DNA from: JAEUPI01 sp963814435
GTDB taxonomy: Bacteria; Pseudomonadota; Gammaproteobacteria; Burkholderiales; Burkholderiaceae_C
Length of the DNA stretch: 64,000 bases
Reading direction: 5' to 3'
Assembly: GCA_963814435.1 (NCBI GenBank)
Contig: CAWFCV010000028.1
Location: 496,001-560,000 of the forward strand
Shown piece after piece: positions 7,920-17,003 of the stretch (position 1 is its first letter; every line of letters begins with the position of its first letter). The notes below the pieces were generated by a model. That model made no database searches, was not told where the DNA came from, and was given only the letters and a program-made list of their open reading frames with translations. A program made the position numbers and the translations under genes.

Positions 7920-8579
7920 ATGGACCTGCTCGATTTCGCCCGCGGGCCGGCGCTGACCTTCGCGCTCGCCGTCTTCGTGCTGGGCACGTTGTGGCGGCTG
8001 GTCGGCGTGCTGCTGCTGCCGCGGCTGCGTGACCTGTCGCCGGCGCGCGACGGCGCGCCCGCGCCGCTGGCCGGCGCGCTGCGCACGATCGCGCGGCGCA
8101 TGTGGCCGCGCCCGGAGTTCGCGCAGGCGACGCTGTTCATCACCCTCAACAGCTACGTGTTCCACATCGGGTTGGCGGTGGTGGTGTTCGGCCTCGCGCC
8201 GCACATCCTGTTCATCCGCAACCTCACCGGGCTGTCGTGGCCGGCGCTGCCGAGCAACCTGGTCTACGGCGTCGGCATGATCACGCTGGTCGCGCTGTGC
8301 GCGGTGCTGGCACGCCGGTTGATGCACCCGGTCGTGCGATTGCTGTCGCACGGCGGCGACTACCTCAGCTGGCTTCTGACCACGTTGCCCGTGGTCACAG
8401 GCTTGCTGGCCACCAGTCATCTCGGTGCGCGCTACGAAACGCTGCTGGCGCTACACGTCCTGAGCATCGCCGCGTTCCTGATCTGGTTTCCGTTCGGCAA
8501 GCTGATGCACGCGGTGCTGTTCGTCTTCTCGCGCGGCGCCACCGGCATGCGCTTCTCGCATCGCGGAGTCAATGTATGA
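7920..8579 (+). CDS. isp1: Isp1, membrane b-type cytochrome subunit of the hydrogenase
   Basis: The 219-residue protein has about five hydrophobic segments (first near residues 10-30, others near 75-100, 110-135, 150-170 and 175-200) with membrane-embedded histidines, as in NarI/DsrM-type cytochrome b subunits. AAGGAG precedes the ATG. Lying between hydrogenase small and large subunit genes and followed by an HdrD-like protein, it is Isp1, the quinone-side heme b anchor that takes electrons from HynS. The similarity to DsrM is notable because a dsr operon lies only 4 kb away. Confidence 0.85.
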   Translation: MDLLDFARGPALTFALAVFVLGTLWRLVGVLLLPRLRDLSPARDGAPAPLAGALRTIARRMWPRPEFAQATLFITLNSYVFHIGLAVVVFGLAPHILFIRNLTGLSWPALPSNLVYGVGMITLVALCAVLARRLMHPVVRLLSHGGDYLSWLLTTLPVVTGLLATSHLGARYETLLALHVLSIAAFLIWFPFGKLMHAVLFVFSRGATGMRFSHRGVNV

Positions 8580-8676
8580 GCGCCGCACGGCCGCTCCGAA
8601 GGCGCTTGCTCCCCAAGGGCCACGAAGTGGCCCCTCCGGGTCCATGGGGGACGGCGCCACGCGCCAAGGGGGTCCA
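8580..8676 (+). repeat. Intergenic GC-rich repeat, copy 2
   Basis: Between isp1 and isp2 lies a repeat of the window's intergenic family, with GAAGGCGCTTGCTCCCCAAGGG near its start and an ACGCGCCAAGGGGG tail that doubles as the ribosome-binding site of isp2. It stays open in the isp2 frame from an ATG at 8572. That apparent N-terminal extension is therefore repeat sequence, not protein. Confidence 0.6.
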
Positions 8677-9978
8677 ATGAACACCGCGACCGCCACACCA
8701 TCGTTCGACAAGCAGGGCGAGCAGAGCGACGAATCGCGCGTCGATGCCGCGATGCGCAGCTTCGTGCGCGAATTCGGCGTCACGGCCGCGCTGCACATGG
8801 AGTCGTGCGTGCGCTGCGGCATGTGCGCCGAGGCCTGCCATTTCTACGCCGCCACCCAGGAGCCGAAGCACACGCCGGTCTACAAGCTCGAGCTGTTCCG
8901 GCGTGCCTACTTCCGCGAAGCCTCGCCCTTCGCCCCGGTCGTGCGCGCCCTCGGGCTGGTCAAGAAACCGAGCATCGCCGAGCTCGAAAGCTGGCAGGAG
9001 CTGATCTACGACTCGTGCACGATGTGCGGCCGCTGCACGCTGGTGTGCCCGATGGGGATCGACATCGCCGAGCTGGTGAAGGAAGCGCGCCACGGCATGT
9101 TCAAGGCCGGCCTGATCCCGGAGCGGCTGGCGCTGATGGACCGCACCGCGCGGCAATGGGGCAGCCCGGCCACGCCGGCGGAGGATCTGCCCGAAATCCT
9201 GGCCGAGGTGTCCGAGCAGTACAAGGTGGCGATTCCCTGCGACCAGGAGCATGCCGAGATCCTGGTCACCGCAGCGCCGGCGGAGCTGGGCGACCATACG
9301 AAGGCACTCGCCGACGCAGCCAAGATCCTGAACCGCCTCGGCGTGACCTGGACGATGCACCAGGCGGGCTTCGACGCGTCGAACGTCGGCTTCAACAACG
9401 GTGACCTCGAACTGCAGGAGCGCCTGACGCGCGCGCTGATCGACACCGCGGTGAGAATCGGCGCCAAGACGGTGCTGCTGCCCGAATGCGGGCATGCCTA
9501 CGGCGCGGCGCGCTGGGAGGCGGCCAAGTGGTACGGCGGGGCGCTGCCGGTGCGCATCGTGCACATGACCGAGTTCCTCGACGAGATCATCAGCGCCGGA
9601 AAGATCCGGCTCAACAAGATCGGCGAGACCGCGACCTTCCACGATCCGTGCCAGATCGTGCGCCGCGGCGGGCTCGAAGCCGCGGCCCGGCGCGTGCTGG
9701 CCGCGCTCGGCTTCGAGCTGATCGAGCTGAAGGACCATGGCGTGGCCGGCTACTGCTGCGGTGGCGGTGGCGGCGTGGTGTCGAACCAGCGCGCTGCGCC
9801 GCTGCGCCACAAGGTGTTCGAGATCAAGAAGAGCCAGGTCGAGGCCACCGGCGCCAAGCGCTTCGTCACCAGCTGCGGCCAGTGCCGCATCACGCTGGAG
9901 ATGGGCGCCAAGCACGCGCACTGGGACAGGAAGACCGAGAGCCTGCTCGAGCTCGTGGCCGACAACCTGGCGGAATGA
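8677..9978 (+). CDS. isp2: Isp2, HdrD/DsrK-like iron-sulfur subunit of the hydrogenase
   Basis: The 433-residue protein resembles the catalytic subunit of heterodisulfide reductases (HdrD) and DsrK. Two [4Fe-4S] motifs lie in the N-terminal third (CVRCGMCAEACHF and CTMCGRCTLVCPMG). Two CCG-type cysteine-rich segments follow (HDPCQIVRRGG...GYCCGGGGG and TSCGQCRITLEMG). I place the start at 8677, after AAGGGGGTCC, and not at the upstream ATG, whose reading frame runs through an intergenic repeat. With Isp1 it forms a quinone- or disulfide-linked electron module peculiar to group 1e hydrogenases, so coupling of H2 to sulfur chemistry is possible. Confidence 0.88.
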   Translation: MNTATATPSFDKQGEQSDESRVDAAMRSFVREFGVTAALHMESCVRCGMCAEACHFYAATQEPKHTPVYKLELFRRAYFREASPFAPVVRALGLVKKPSIAELESWQELIYDSCTMCGRCTLVCPMGIDIAELVKEARHGMFKAGLIPERLALMDRTARQWGSPATPAEDLPEILAEVSEQYKVAIPCDQEHAEILVTAAPAELGDHTKALADAAKILNRLGVTWTMHQAGFDASNVGFNNGDLELQERLTRALIDTAVRIGAKTVLLPECGHAYGAARWEAAKWYGGALPVRIVHMTEFLDEIISAGKIRLNKIGETATFHDPCQIVRRGGLEAAARRVLAALGFELIELKDHGVAGYCCGGGGGVVSNQRAAPLRHKVFEIKKSQVEATGAKRFVTSCGQCRITLEMGAKHAHWDRKTESLLELVADNLAE

Positions 9979-10066
9979 CAACCCCCACGCTCGCTTTGCT
10001 CGCTGCCCCCCGAGGGGGCGCAGGCCTGCCTTGGGGCGGCCCGGCGGCAGGCCTGAGGAGCACCGA
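9979..10066 (+). repeat. Intergenic GC-rich repeat, copy 3
   Basis: The isp2-hynL gap contains CCCCCACGCTCGCTTTGCTCG, the core CCCCCCGAGGGGG and a GGGGCGGCCCGGCGG tail. It is almost the same as the copy between soeA and soeB at 25634-25712. It ends in TGAGGAGCACCGA, which supplies the ribosome-binding site for the large-subunit gene. Confidence 0.7.
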
Positions 10067-11809
10067 ATGAACAAACGAATCGTTGTCGACCCCATCACCC
10101 GCATCGAAGGCCATCTGCGCATCGAGGCCGAGACGGCGGCCGACGGCAGCATCACCGGCGCCTGGAGCTCGGGCACGATGGTGCGCGGCATCGAGCTGAT
10201 CCTCAAGGGCCGCGACCCGCGCGAGGCCTGGGCCTTCGCGCAACGCATTTGCGGCGTCTGCACGCTGGTGCACGGCATCGCGTCGGTGCGCGCGGTGGAA
10301 GACGCGCTGAAGTGGCGCATCCCGGCCAATGCGCAGCTGATCCGCAACCTGATGATCGCCGCGCAGCACGTGCACGACCACGTGATGCACTTCTACCACC
10401 TGCACGCGCTCGACTGGGTCGACGTGGTGTCGGCGCTGAAGGCCGACCCCAAGGCGACGTCGCAGCTCGCGCAGTCGATCTCCGGCTACGCGAAATCGAG
10501 CCCCGGTTACTTCGCCGACACGCAAAAGCGCGTCAAGCAGTTCGTCGAGAGCGGCCAGCTCGGCATCTTCGCCGGCGGCTTCTGGGGCCACCCGGAATAC
10601 AAGCTGCCGCCCGAGGCCAACCTGATGGCGGTGGCGCACTACCTCGATGCGCTGGCCTGGCAGCGCGACGTGATCAAGCTGCACGCGATCTTCGGCGGCA
10701 AGAACCCGCACCCGAACTTCCTGGTCGGCGGCTCGCCGAGCCCGATCAGCGCCGGCCCCGGCTCGACCGGCGCGGCCGCGACCACGGTCAACATCGCGAC
10801 GCTCGGCGACGTGCGCAGCATCATCAAGTCGATGCAGGCCTTCGTCGACCAGGTCTACCTGCCCGACACGCTGGCCATTGCCGGCTTCTACAAGGACTGG
10901 TTCGCGCGCGGCGAGGGCCTGGGCAACTTCCTGACGGTCGGTGACTTTCCGAGCTTGGGGCGCGACGACCCGGCGTCGAACTTCATTCCGTCGGGCGTGA
11001 TCCTCGGCCGCGACCTGAAGAACATCCAGCCGGTGGACCTGCGCGACCCCGAGCAGGTGCAGGAGTTCGTCGCGCACTCGTGGTACGACTATGCCGGCGG
11101 CAAAACGCAAGGCCTGCATCCGCACCAGGGCGAAACGAAGCTGAATTACACCGGTCCGAAGCCGCCCTACGAACAGCTCGACGTGGCCAGCAGCTACTCG
11201 TGGCTGAAGTCGCCGCGCTGGCGCGGCAAGGCCATGGAGGTCGGCCCGCTGGCCCGGCTGGCGATGCTGTACGCCAAGGGACATGAACCGACCAAAGCGC
11301 TGGCCGATCACGCGCTGCGCACGCTCGACCTGCCGCTGACGGCGATCTTCTCGACGCTCGGCCGCACCGCGGCGCGCACGATCGAGTCGAAGGTGTTCGC
11401 CGACCAGATGATCGTCTGGCTCGACAACCTGGTGGCCAACATCAAGGCCGGCGATTCGTCGGTGCACAACGCGGCGCTGTGGGAACCGTCCACCTGGCCG
11501 GCCGAGGCCAAGGGCGTGGGCTTCATGGAGGCGCCGCGCGGCGCGCTCGCGCACTACGTCGTCATCAAGAACGGACTGATCGACAACTACCAGGCGGTGG
11601 TGCCCAGCACCTGGAACGCCGGTCCGCGCGACGCGGCCGGGCAGCCCGGCGCCTACGAGGCGGCGCTGATGGACCGGCATCACCTGCACGACCCGAAGCA
11701 GCCGCTGGAGATCCAGCGCACGGTGCACAGCTTCGACCCCTGCATCGCCTGCGCGGTGCACGTGGTTGACCCGCAGGGCGAGGAGCTGATGCGGATCCAG
11801 GTTCGCTAG
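10067..11809 (+). CDS. hynL: [NiFe] hydrogenase large subunit
   Basis: The 580-residue catalytic subunit begins with IVVDPITRIEGHLRIE. The four nickel-iron ligands are in place: RICGVCTLVHG near residue 62 and DPCIACAVHV near the C-terminus. The 15 residues after that final His (starting VVDPQGEEL) are the extension removed by the maturation protease at 5.9 kb. Length and motifs are those of group 1 uptake hydrogenases, and the Isp genes between the subunits place it in group 1e. The enzyme oxidises H2 at the periplasmic face and feeds quinone through Isp1/Isp2. A GAGGAG ribosome-binding site precedes the ATG. Confidence 0.93.
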   Translation: MNKRIVVDPITRIEGHLRIEAETAADGSITGAWSSGTMVRGIELILKGRDPREAWAFAQRICGVCTLVHGIASVRAVEDALKWRIPANAQLIRNLMIAAQHVHDHVMHFYHLHALDWVDVVSALKADPKATSQLAQSISGYAKSSPGYFADTQKRVKQFVESGQLGIFAGGFWGHPEYKLPPEANLMAVAHYLDALAWQRDVIKLHAIFGGKNPHPNFLVGGSPSPISAGPGSTGAAATTVNIATLGDVRSIIKSMQAFVDQVYLPDTLAIAGFYKDWFARGEGLGNFLTVGDFPSLGRDDPASNFIPSGVILGRDLKNIQPVDLRDPEQVQEFVAHSWYDYAGGKTQGLHPHQGETKLNYTGPKPPYEQLDVASSYSWLKSPRWRGKAMEVGPLARLAMLYAKGHEPTKALADHALRTLDLPLTAIFSTLGRTAARTIESKVFADQMIVWLDNLVANIKAGDSSVHNAALWEPSTWPAEAKGVGFMEAPRGALAHYVVIKNGLIDNYQAVVPSTWNAGPRDAAGQPGAYEAALMDRHHLHDPKQPLEIQRTVHSFDPCIACAVHVVDPQGEELMRIQVR

Positions 11810-11811
11810 GG

Positions 11812-12065
11812 CGCCGACCGCGCCAAGCTGGTCCAGCGATCGGCCGAACTTGACGAACAGCTTGCTGTACGGCGGCTTCACCTTGCCGAGCGCGTCGCGC
11901 GAACCGTTCGGCCACCGAACGGCAAGCCTGCTGCGCCTGCGTGAGGGCCTGCTGGGCTTCGCTCTGCGGCTTGCCGTTGGTGCGGAACAGGGCATCGGTC
12001 AGCGCGTCGCCGGCATGCGCCAAGCTCGCGCTGACCAAGAGGGCCAATACGAAAACACGGTAGGC
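11812..12065 (-). pseudogene. Possible small secreted protein, frameshifted
   Basis: Apart from a weak intergenic remainder, the 430-base stretch after hynL holds one protein-like signal on the minus strand. A hydrophobic leader (VLALLVSASLAHA) is followed by GDALTDALFRTNGKPQSEAQ and ACRSVAERFA. After a shift of one base near 11890 another frame continues plausibly with DALGKVKPPYSKLF and KFGRSLDQLGAV, running into the hynL stop. Read together it would be a signal peptide plus a roughly 65-residue mature protein. No clean start codon is seen, and I recognise no family. It could be a broken gene, a sequencing-error victim or chance. Confidence 0.3.
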
Positions 12066-12238
12066 ATCGGCATCCAGTGTTCCAGGAGATGAGAGCAAGG
12101 AATTCTGCGCATGCCTGCCGTGCGGCCCGGTGATGCAGCGCAAGCCGATTGCCGCAGCTAACCCAAAAGGGCTATGGGCATTCCCCATCGCGGTGATAGA
12201 CGCTGCACCGGTGCGTCGTGCCCAATCCAATGTCAGCG

Positions 12239-12751
12239 ATGAACAACACGATCACCTTCCTGGCCGTAGCCGCGATGATCGCAATGGCCGGCGCCGCCCA
12301 GGCCGACACATTGATGTCCGAGCAATGGACGGCCAAGGCCTGCGAGCAGTGGAACAAGACGCCCGGCCTGACCGACGAGCTGGCTGACAAGTGGATCAAG
12401 AACGACGGCGGCAAGGGCTTCAAGGTGATCCATCTGTACCGCAGCGAATGCGGCGAGGCCAGCCGCAGCGAGCTGCGCATCGCGGCCAAGGACGGCAGGG
12501 CCGTCTGCAGCTACGGCGGCAAGGTCGAGACGGCGGCGCTTGATGCGGGCGTCGACTACGTGATGCATGCCACCACCGAGAAATGGAGCGAGATGGGTCG
12601 CGGTGAGTACGGGCCGATGCGGGCCATGATGTTCGGCCGCCTGGCCTTCAACGGCCCGAAGCTGGAAGCCATGAGCGTGATGGGCCCGTTCGAGAACTTC
12701 CTGCTGCTGGTGGGCAAAGTCGAGGGCGACGGCACCGCCTGTCCGAAGTAG
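12239..12751 (+). CDS. Secreted protein with SCP2-like (sterol carrier-type) domain
   Basis: The 170-residue product has a signal peptide (ITFLAVAAMIAMAGAAQA, cleavage likely before DTLMSEQ). The C-terminal half, with MMFGRLAFNGPKLEAM and NFLLLVGKV, resembles the small SCP2 sterol-binding domains found in secreted proteins of sulfur oxidisers; I hold this assignment with moderate confidence. Two cysteine pairs are possible (KACEQW, SECGEA, AVCSYGG, TACPK). Start codons at 12218 (GTG), 12230 and 12239 share the frame; the last gives the most compact signal peptide. It stands alone and is followed by a terminator-like hairpin. Confidence 0.65.
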   Translation: MNNTITFLAVAAMIAMAGAAQADTLMSEQWTAKACEQWNKTPGLTDELADKWIKNDGGKGFKVIHLYRSECGEASRSELRIAAKDGRAVCSYGGKVETAALDAGVDYVMHATTEKWSEMGRGEYGPMRAMMFGRLAFNGPKLEAMSVMGPFENFLLLVGKVEGDGTACPK

Positions 12752-12788
12752 GCCACCAGTCCGCTACAAGACACGGACTGAGTCCGGT

Positions 12789-12814
12789 AATCCGTCGGGC
12801 GAGCCCGACGGATT
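12789..12814. terminator. Bidirectional hairpin terminator
   Basis: A perfect 12-bp inverted repeat (AATCCGTCGGGC / GCCCGACGGATT) with a 2-base centre lies between two convergent genes. Because its outer bases are A on one side and T on the other, it can end transcription from either direction. Confidence 0.75.
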
Positions 12815-12820
12815 GCTCAT

Positions 12821-14008
12821 TCAGGCCTGGAACGTGAAGCGCGTGCCGGTCGACGAGCGGATGAATCGGTCGCCCATCTCCTGCTGCACCATCGAGATGA
12901 AGGTCTCGCCCGAACAATGCATCGGAATCAGCACGTCGGGGTTGATCGCCTTCAGCTCGGCCAGCGTCTGGCGCTGGTAATCCACTGTGTGCGGCGCGAG
13001 GTGAAAACCGCCGAGTACCGCGTGCACTTTGTCGATGCCCGACACCTGCATCGCCGTGCGCACCGAATTGACAATGCCGCGGTGGCCGCACGAGGTCATC
13101 ACCACCAGGCCGCGGCCCTTCACGTGGAAGGCGGTCGCCTGCTCGTGCTCGAAATCGTCGGGCGCCAGCGTGAGGCTGCGTTTGGCCTCGGGCAGCCCGG
13201 CCGGCGCGCAACCGAGGCCGCCCGCGACGCCCACGCTCATGCGGGTGGGCGCCAACACCTTCTCGAACGACGCGCGCGGAATCGAGCCGGTCGTGAAGCC
13301 GTGGTCGGCGAGGATCGACGGCCGCTCGGCGAAGGTCACCGTCAGCCCGGCGTCCTGGATCGCCTGGCGGTCGAGCGCGCCGAAGCTACCGGCCTCGCCC
13401 GGCACATTGAGCTCGCGTGAGCAGAAGCATTCCTCGCTGCCAAGGTAGAACGGCAGGCCGGCCTTGAGCCTGCCCTTGTTGGCCTTCAGGAAGCCGACCA
13501 TGCCGCCGAAGTGATCGTAGTGGCCGTGGCTCAGCGCCATGGCGTCGAGCTTCGACGCATCGATGCCGGCCAACAGCATGTTGTTCAGCAGCGTCTCCGA
13601 TGTATACGCAAAGTCGATCAGCACCTGGCGCGTCTCGCTGCCGCGCGCCGATTCGAGATGCAGCGCCAACCCCCACTCGTTCTGCAGCGTGCGCTGCGGC
13701 GGCGTGCGCGGCGCGACGGCGAAGCCGAGTCGCTGCACCTGCACCGGGCCGTAGGCCCTGCTCGGCTCGAACGCATGGTGGTATGAATCGGTGACCACGC
13801 GCACCGACAGCCGCTCGACCACCGGCACCTGGGCGGGTGAGTCGAGCGAGCGCGCCACCGCGACGCGGGTGCCGAACAGGCCCCCGGCCGCAAGCATCGC
13901 CAGCGACCCGGTGCCCGCGCGCAGCAACGCGCGCCGATCGGCGCGGCCCAGGTAAGTGGCGGCCGATTCGTCGTGGCGCCCGGCGGCGCGATCAGCCTGC
14001 TTCGTCAT
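12821..14008 (-). CDS. MBL-fold metallo-hydrolase with Tat-type leader
   Basis: The 395-residue protein carries a metallo-beta-lactamase fold with the metal motif ALSHGHYDHFGG near residue 155. Further ligand segments are TSCGHRGIVN and HCSGE near the C-terminus. The N-terminus (GRADRRALLRAGTGSLAMLAAGG) is a probable twin-arginine signal, suggesting a periplasmic enzyme. The general look is that of the group annotated as similar to dihydropterin/aminobenzene-phosphate synthases, whose real substrates are mostly unknown. A strong GGAGGAGACGCCG ribosome-binding site fixes the start at 14008. It lies downstream of a divergently placed sulfur gene set; a role in sulfur metabolism is only suggested by position. 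Confidence 0.8.
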   Translation of the reverse strand: MTKQADRAAGRHDESAATYLGRADRRALLRAGTGSLAMLAAGGLFGTRVAVARSLDSPAQVPVVERLSVRVVTDSYHHAFEPSRAYGPVQVQRLGFAVAPRTPPQRTLQNEWGLALHLESARGSETRQVLIDFAYTSETLLNNMLLAGIDASKLDAMALSHGHYDHFGGMVGFLKANKGRLKAGLPFYLGSEECFCSRELNVPGEAGSFGALDRQAIQDAGLTVTFAERPSILADHGFTTGSIPRASFEKVLAPTRMSVGVAGGLGCAPAGLPEAKRSLTLAPDDFEHEQATAFHVKGRGLVVMTSCGHRGIVNSVRTAMQVSGIDKVHAVLGGFHLAPHTVDYQRQTLAELKAINPDVLIPMHCSGETFISMVQQEMGDRFIRSSTGTRFTFQA

Positions 14009-14145
14009 CGGCGTCTCCTCCTCCTGGCGCATTGTCCAAATCGGCCGGGTTGCTGCATCGGTGAAGACGCGCATGGCGCCGCTCGCGTCGGCGTCGCTTG
14101 GTGCTGCGCATGGCCGGCCGCAAGGAGCGGCCGATCGCGCGCGGA

Positions 14146-15138
14146 TCAGCCTGCCCGACGTGCCGGTGCCACCTGCTCGCAATGGCGCACGAAGGCCTCG
14201 GTGCCGCGGCCGAGACGCTTGTCCCGGTGCAGCACGATCGCCAGGCGCCGCGTGGCGCGTGGCAGGCGGGTCGCGAGTTCGACCAGCGTCCCATGCGCCA
14301 GATCGCGCGCCACCGCCTCGCGCGACAGGCAGCCGAGTGCCGCACCGGCAGCGACCACGCGCTTGATCGCCTCGGCGCTGCCGAGTTCGAACGCCACCTG
14401 CAGCGGGCCGACGTGTTCGAGCAGCCAGCGGTCGGCCGCCTCGCGGGTGCCCGAGCCGGGCTCGCGCAGTGCCCAGATGGCATCGCGCAACTGGCGCGCG
14501 CTCGCATGGCGCCCAGCCAGCGGGTGCGCCGGCGCGGCGACGATCACCAGCTCGTCGGTGAGCCAGGGGTGAACCAGCAGGTTGGGGTGCGTCTGCGGGC
14601 CTTCGATGAAGCCCACGTCGACGTCGAACGCGGCCACCGCGGCGATTACGTCGCGGGTGTTGGCGATCATCAGCTGCACCGGGCTGGCCGGGTGCGCCGC
14701 CCTCCAGCGCGCCAACACGTCGGGCAGCAGGTACTCGCCGATCGTCAGGCTCGCGGCCACGCGCAGCGGCGCCTCATGGGCGCCGGTGAACATGTGCTCC
14801 AGCTCGGCGGCCTGGTCGAGCAGCGAGGCCGCCAGCGGCATCAGCACCCGCCCGTTCTCGTTGAGCACCAGGCGTCTGCCGACACGATCGAACAACGGCG
14901 CGCCCAGCGTGTGCTCCAGCTCGGTCAACGCGGCGCTGGCCGCCGACTGCGAGCGCGCCACGTGGTCGGCCGCCGCGCGGGTCGAGCCGGCACGCGCGGT
15001 GGCAGCGAAGACCTCCAGCTGGCGCAGGTTCAGGCGCAGCCGGGTGGCTCCGCCGGTGCCGTTGGTCTTATCTGATTTTCCGGTCACGATGAACGGTATT
15101 GTCCATTTTTCCTTTTCATAACGGCTGTCTAGCATCAA
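14146..15138 (-). CDS. LysR-family transcriptional regulator (CysB/CbbR-like)
   Basis: The helix-turn-helix is at the N-terminus (LNLRQLEVFAATARAGSTRAAADHVARSQS, starting near residue 37 of the longest form), followed by a substrate-binding domain (RVAASLTIGEYLLP, REPGSGTREAADRWL). The regulator is divergent from sat, separated by about 54 bases, so control of the sat-apr genes is likely. The start is uncertain: an ATG at 15138 gives 330 residues with an unusual 36-residue lead, while a GTG at 15087 would give the normal LysR length of about 313. No clear ribosome-binding site distinguishes them. Confidence 0.85.
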   Translation of the reverse strand: MMLDSRYEKEKWTIPFIVTGKSDKTNGTGGATRLRLNLRQLEVFAATARAGSTRAAADHVARSQSAASAALTELEHTLGAPLFDRVGRRLVLNENGRVLMPLAASLLDQAAELEHMFTGAHEAPLRVAASLTIGEYLLPDVLARWRAAHPASPVQLMIANTRDVIAAVAAFDVDVGFIEGPQTHPNLLVHPWLTDELVIVAAPAHPLAGRHASARQLRDAIWALREPGSGTREAADRWLLEHVGPLQVAFELGSAEAIKRVVAAGAALGCLSREAVARDLAHGTLVELATRLPRATRRLAIVLHRDKRLGRGTEAFVRHCEQVAPARRAG

Positions 15139-15192
15139 GGCCGTGCCGGACGCGGTGGGCTACCTTGCGGCGATCGGCACCCAAGCGAAGCC

Positions 15193-16399
15193 ATGACCCA
15201 ACTCGTCAGCCCCCACGGCGGTGCAGATCTGAAGCCGCTGCTGCTCAGCGGTGCGCCACTCGAGCAGGAACGGCAGCGCGCGCTGAGCCTGCCGCGCGTG
15301 CGCGTCAGCTCGCGTGAGCGCGGCGACATCATCATGCTCGGCATCGGAGGCTTCACACCACTCGACGGCTTCATGTCGCTGTCAGACTGGCGCGGCGTGT
15401 GCGACGACATGCGAACCGCCAGCGGCCTGTTCTGGCCGATCCCGATCACGCTGTCGGTCGACCAGAGCACCGCGGACGCCATCGCGATCGGGCAGGAGAT
15501 CGCGCTCGTCGACCCGGATGACGGCCACTGCCTGGCGATCCTGCGCGTCAGCGAGAAGTACTCGATCGACAAGGCGCACGAGTGCGTGCGCGTGTTCAAG
15601 ACGGTCGACCCGGCACACCCCGGCGTCAAGATGGTGATGGATCAGGGCGCGGTCAACCTTGCCGGTCCGATCCGGGTGCTGTCGCGCGGCGGGTTCCCGG
15701 AGAAGTACGGCGACCTGTTCATGACGCCGGCGCAGACGCGCACGTTGTTCAAGTCGCTCGGCTGGTCGCGCATCGCGGCGTTCCAGACGCGCAATCCGAT
15801 GCATCGCTCGCACGAATACCTCGCCAAGGTGGCGATCGAAGTCTGCGACGGCGTGCTGGTGCATTCGCTGCTGGGCGCGCTGAAGCCGGGCGACATCCCG
15901 GCCGAGGTGCGCACACGCGCCATCGCGGCGCTGGCGAAGAACTACTTCGTGCCTTCCACCATCGTGCAGGCCGGCTACCCGCTGGACATGCGTTATGCCG
16001 GGCCGCGCGAGGCGCTGCTGCACGCCCTGTTCCGCCAGAACTACGGCTGCTCGCACCTGATCGTCGGCCGCGACCATGCCGGCGTGGGCAGCTACTACGG
16101 ACCCTTCGAGGCGCACCACATCTTCGACGAGATTCCCGACGGCGCGCTGCAGACGCGGCCGCTGAAGATCGACGTTGCGTTCTGGTGCTACCAGTGCGGC
16201 GGCATGGCCTCGGGCCGCACCTGCCCGCACACCGATGCCGACCGTCTGCAGGTCAGCGGCACGCAGTTGCGCAAGTCGCTGTCCGAAGGCCAGGGCGTGC
16301 CGCCCGAGTTCAGCCGGCCCGAGGTGCCTGAACATTCTTCGCGCCTACTACGCTGAGCTGGACGCGCGGCCGGCCGGCGCGGCTGCATCGTCGAGATGA
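15193..16399 (+). CDS. sat: Sulfate adenylyltransferase (ATP sulfurylase), frameshifted near the 3' end
   Basis: In sulfur oxidisers this enzyme converts APS and pyrophosphate to ATP and sulfate, the last step of the AprBA route. It is the dissimilatory Sat type. Nucleotide-binding motifs are QTRNPMHRSHEYL near residue 197 and GRDHAGVGSYYGPFEAH near residue 293; the zinc-type cysteines are in CYQCGGM...TCPH. The main frame ends early at 16356. One extra C near 16327 explains this: the next frame continues naturally with LNILRAYYAELD to a TGA at 16397-16399, restoring the normal length of about 401. I therefore annotate through the shift and suspect a sequencing error. It heads the sat-phosphoesterase-aprMBA operon. 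Confidence 0.9.
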
Positions 16400-16403
16400 G
16401 CAC

Positions 16404-16978
16404 GTGAAAATCTGCGTCGTTTCGGACAGTCATGACCGCGCCGACGCGCTGGCCCAGGCGGTGCGCGACGCCAAGGCGCTGGGCGCCGAGGCTGTGATTC
16501 ATTGCGGCGATCTGATCGGCACGCAAACGCTCAGGCCTGCTCTGGCATTGGGATTGCCGGTGCACATCATCCACGGCAACAACATCGGCGACCCGCAGTC
16601 GCTGCACCGGTGGGCCGCCCAGAGCAACGGGCAACTGCACTATCACGGCGTGGATGGCCGCATCGAACTCGCTGGCAAGCGGGTCTTCATGGTGCACTAC
16701 GACGACTACGGCTATGCCATGGCCTGCACGGGCCACTGGGATCTGGTGTGCTGCGGCCACTCGCACCGGGCCGAGGTGCGGCAGGTTCCAGCCGTGGACG
16801 GCAAGTCCACCTGGCTCGTCAATCCCGGCACGGTGGCCGGCCTCGCCGCGCCCCGACCTGGGTGATGGGCGATCTGGCGGCCATGCGTTTCGAGGTGCAG
16901 GAGCTCGGCGGTCCGCCGCGCGAGCAAGACCGGCACCCCCACGACAAACCGATCCAGGTGACGGCCGCGAGGCCTTGA
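16404..16978 (+). CDS. YfcE/MJ0936-type metallophosphoesterase, frameshifted
   Basis: A small calcineurin-like phosphoesterase: MKICVVSDSHDRADA at the start, VIHCGDLIG, IHGNN, and CCGHSHRAEV...VNPGTVAG give the full set of metal ligands. The first frame stops at 16865. A shift near 16852 allows the next frame to continue with TWVMGDLAAMRFEVQEL to 16978, as in intact homologues, giving about 190 residues. It starts with a GTG five bases after sat and precedes aprM, so it is co-transcribed with APS-pathway genes. Hydrolysis of a sulfur-pathway nucleotide by-product is imaginable but not shown. Confidence 0.8.
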
Positions 16979-17003
16979 GAAGACGTATCGAGGAGACCGC
17001 CCC

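Noticed and set aside
8572..8676. N-terminal extension of isp2 from an upstream ATG
   Set aside because: The 35 added residues are translated intergenic repeat, and a good ribosome-binding site precedes the ATG at 8677.
9890..11995. Roughly 700-codon minus-strand frame over hynL
   Set aside because: It is a shadow of the hydrogenase large subunit gene without motifs; only its tail past the hynL stop was considered, as part of the possible small secreted protein.
12130..12387. Short plus-strand frame before the SCP2-like gene
   Set aside because: It overlaps the real gene's signal peptide in another frame, has no ribosome-binding site and ends in low-complexity Arg/Gly.
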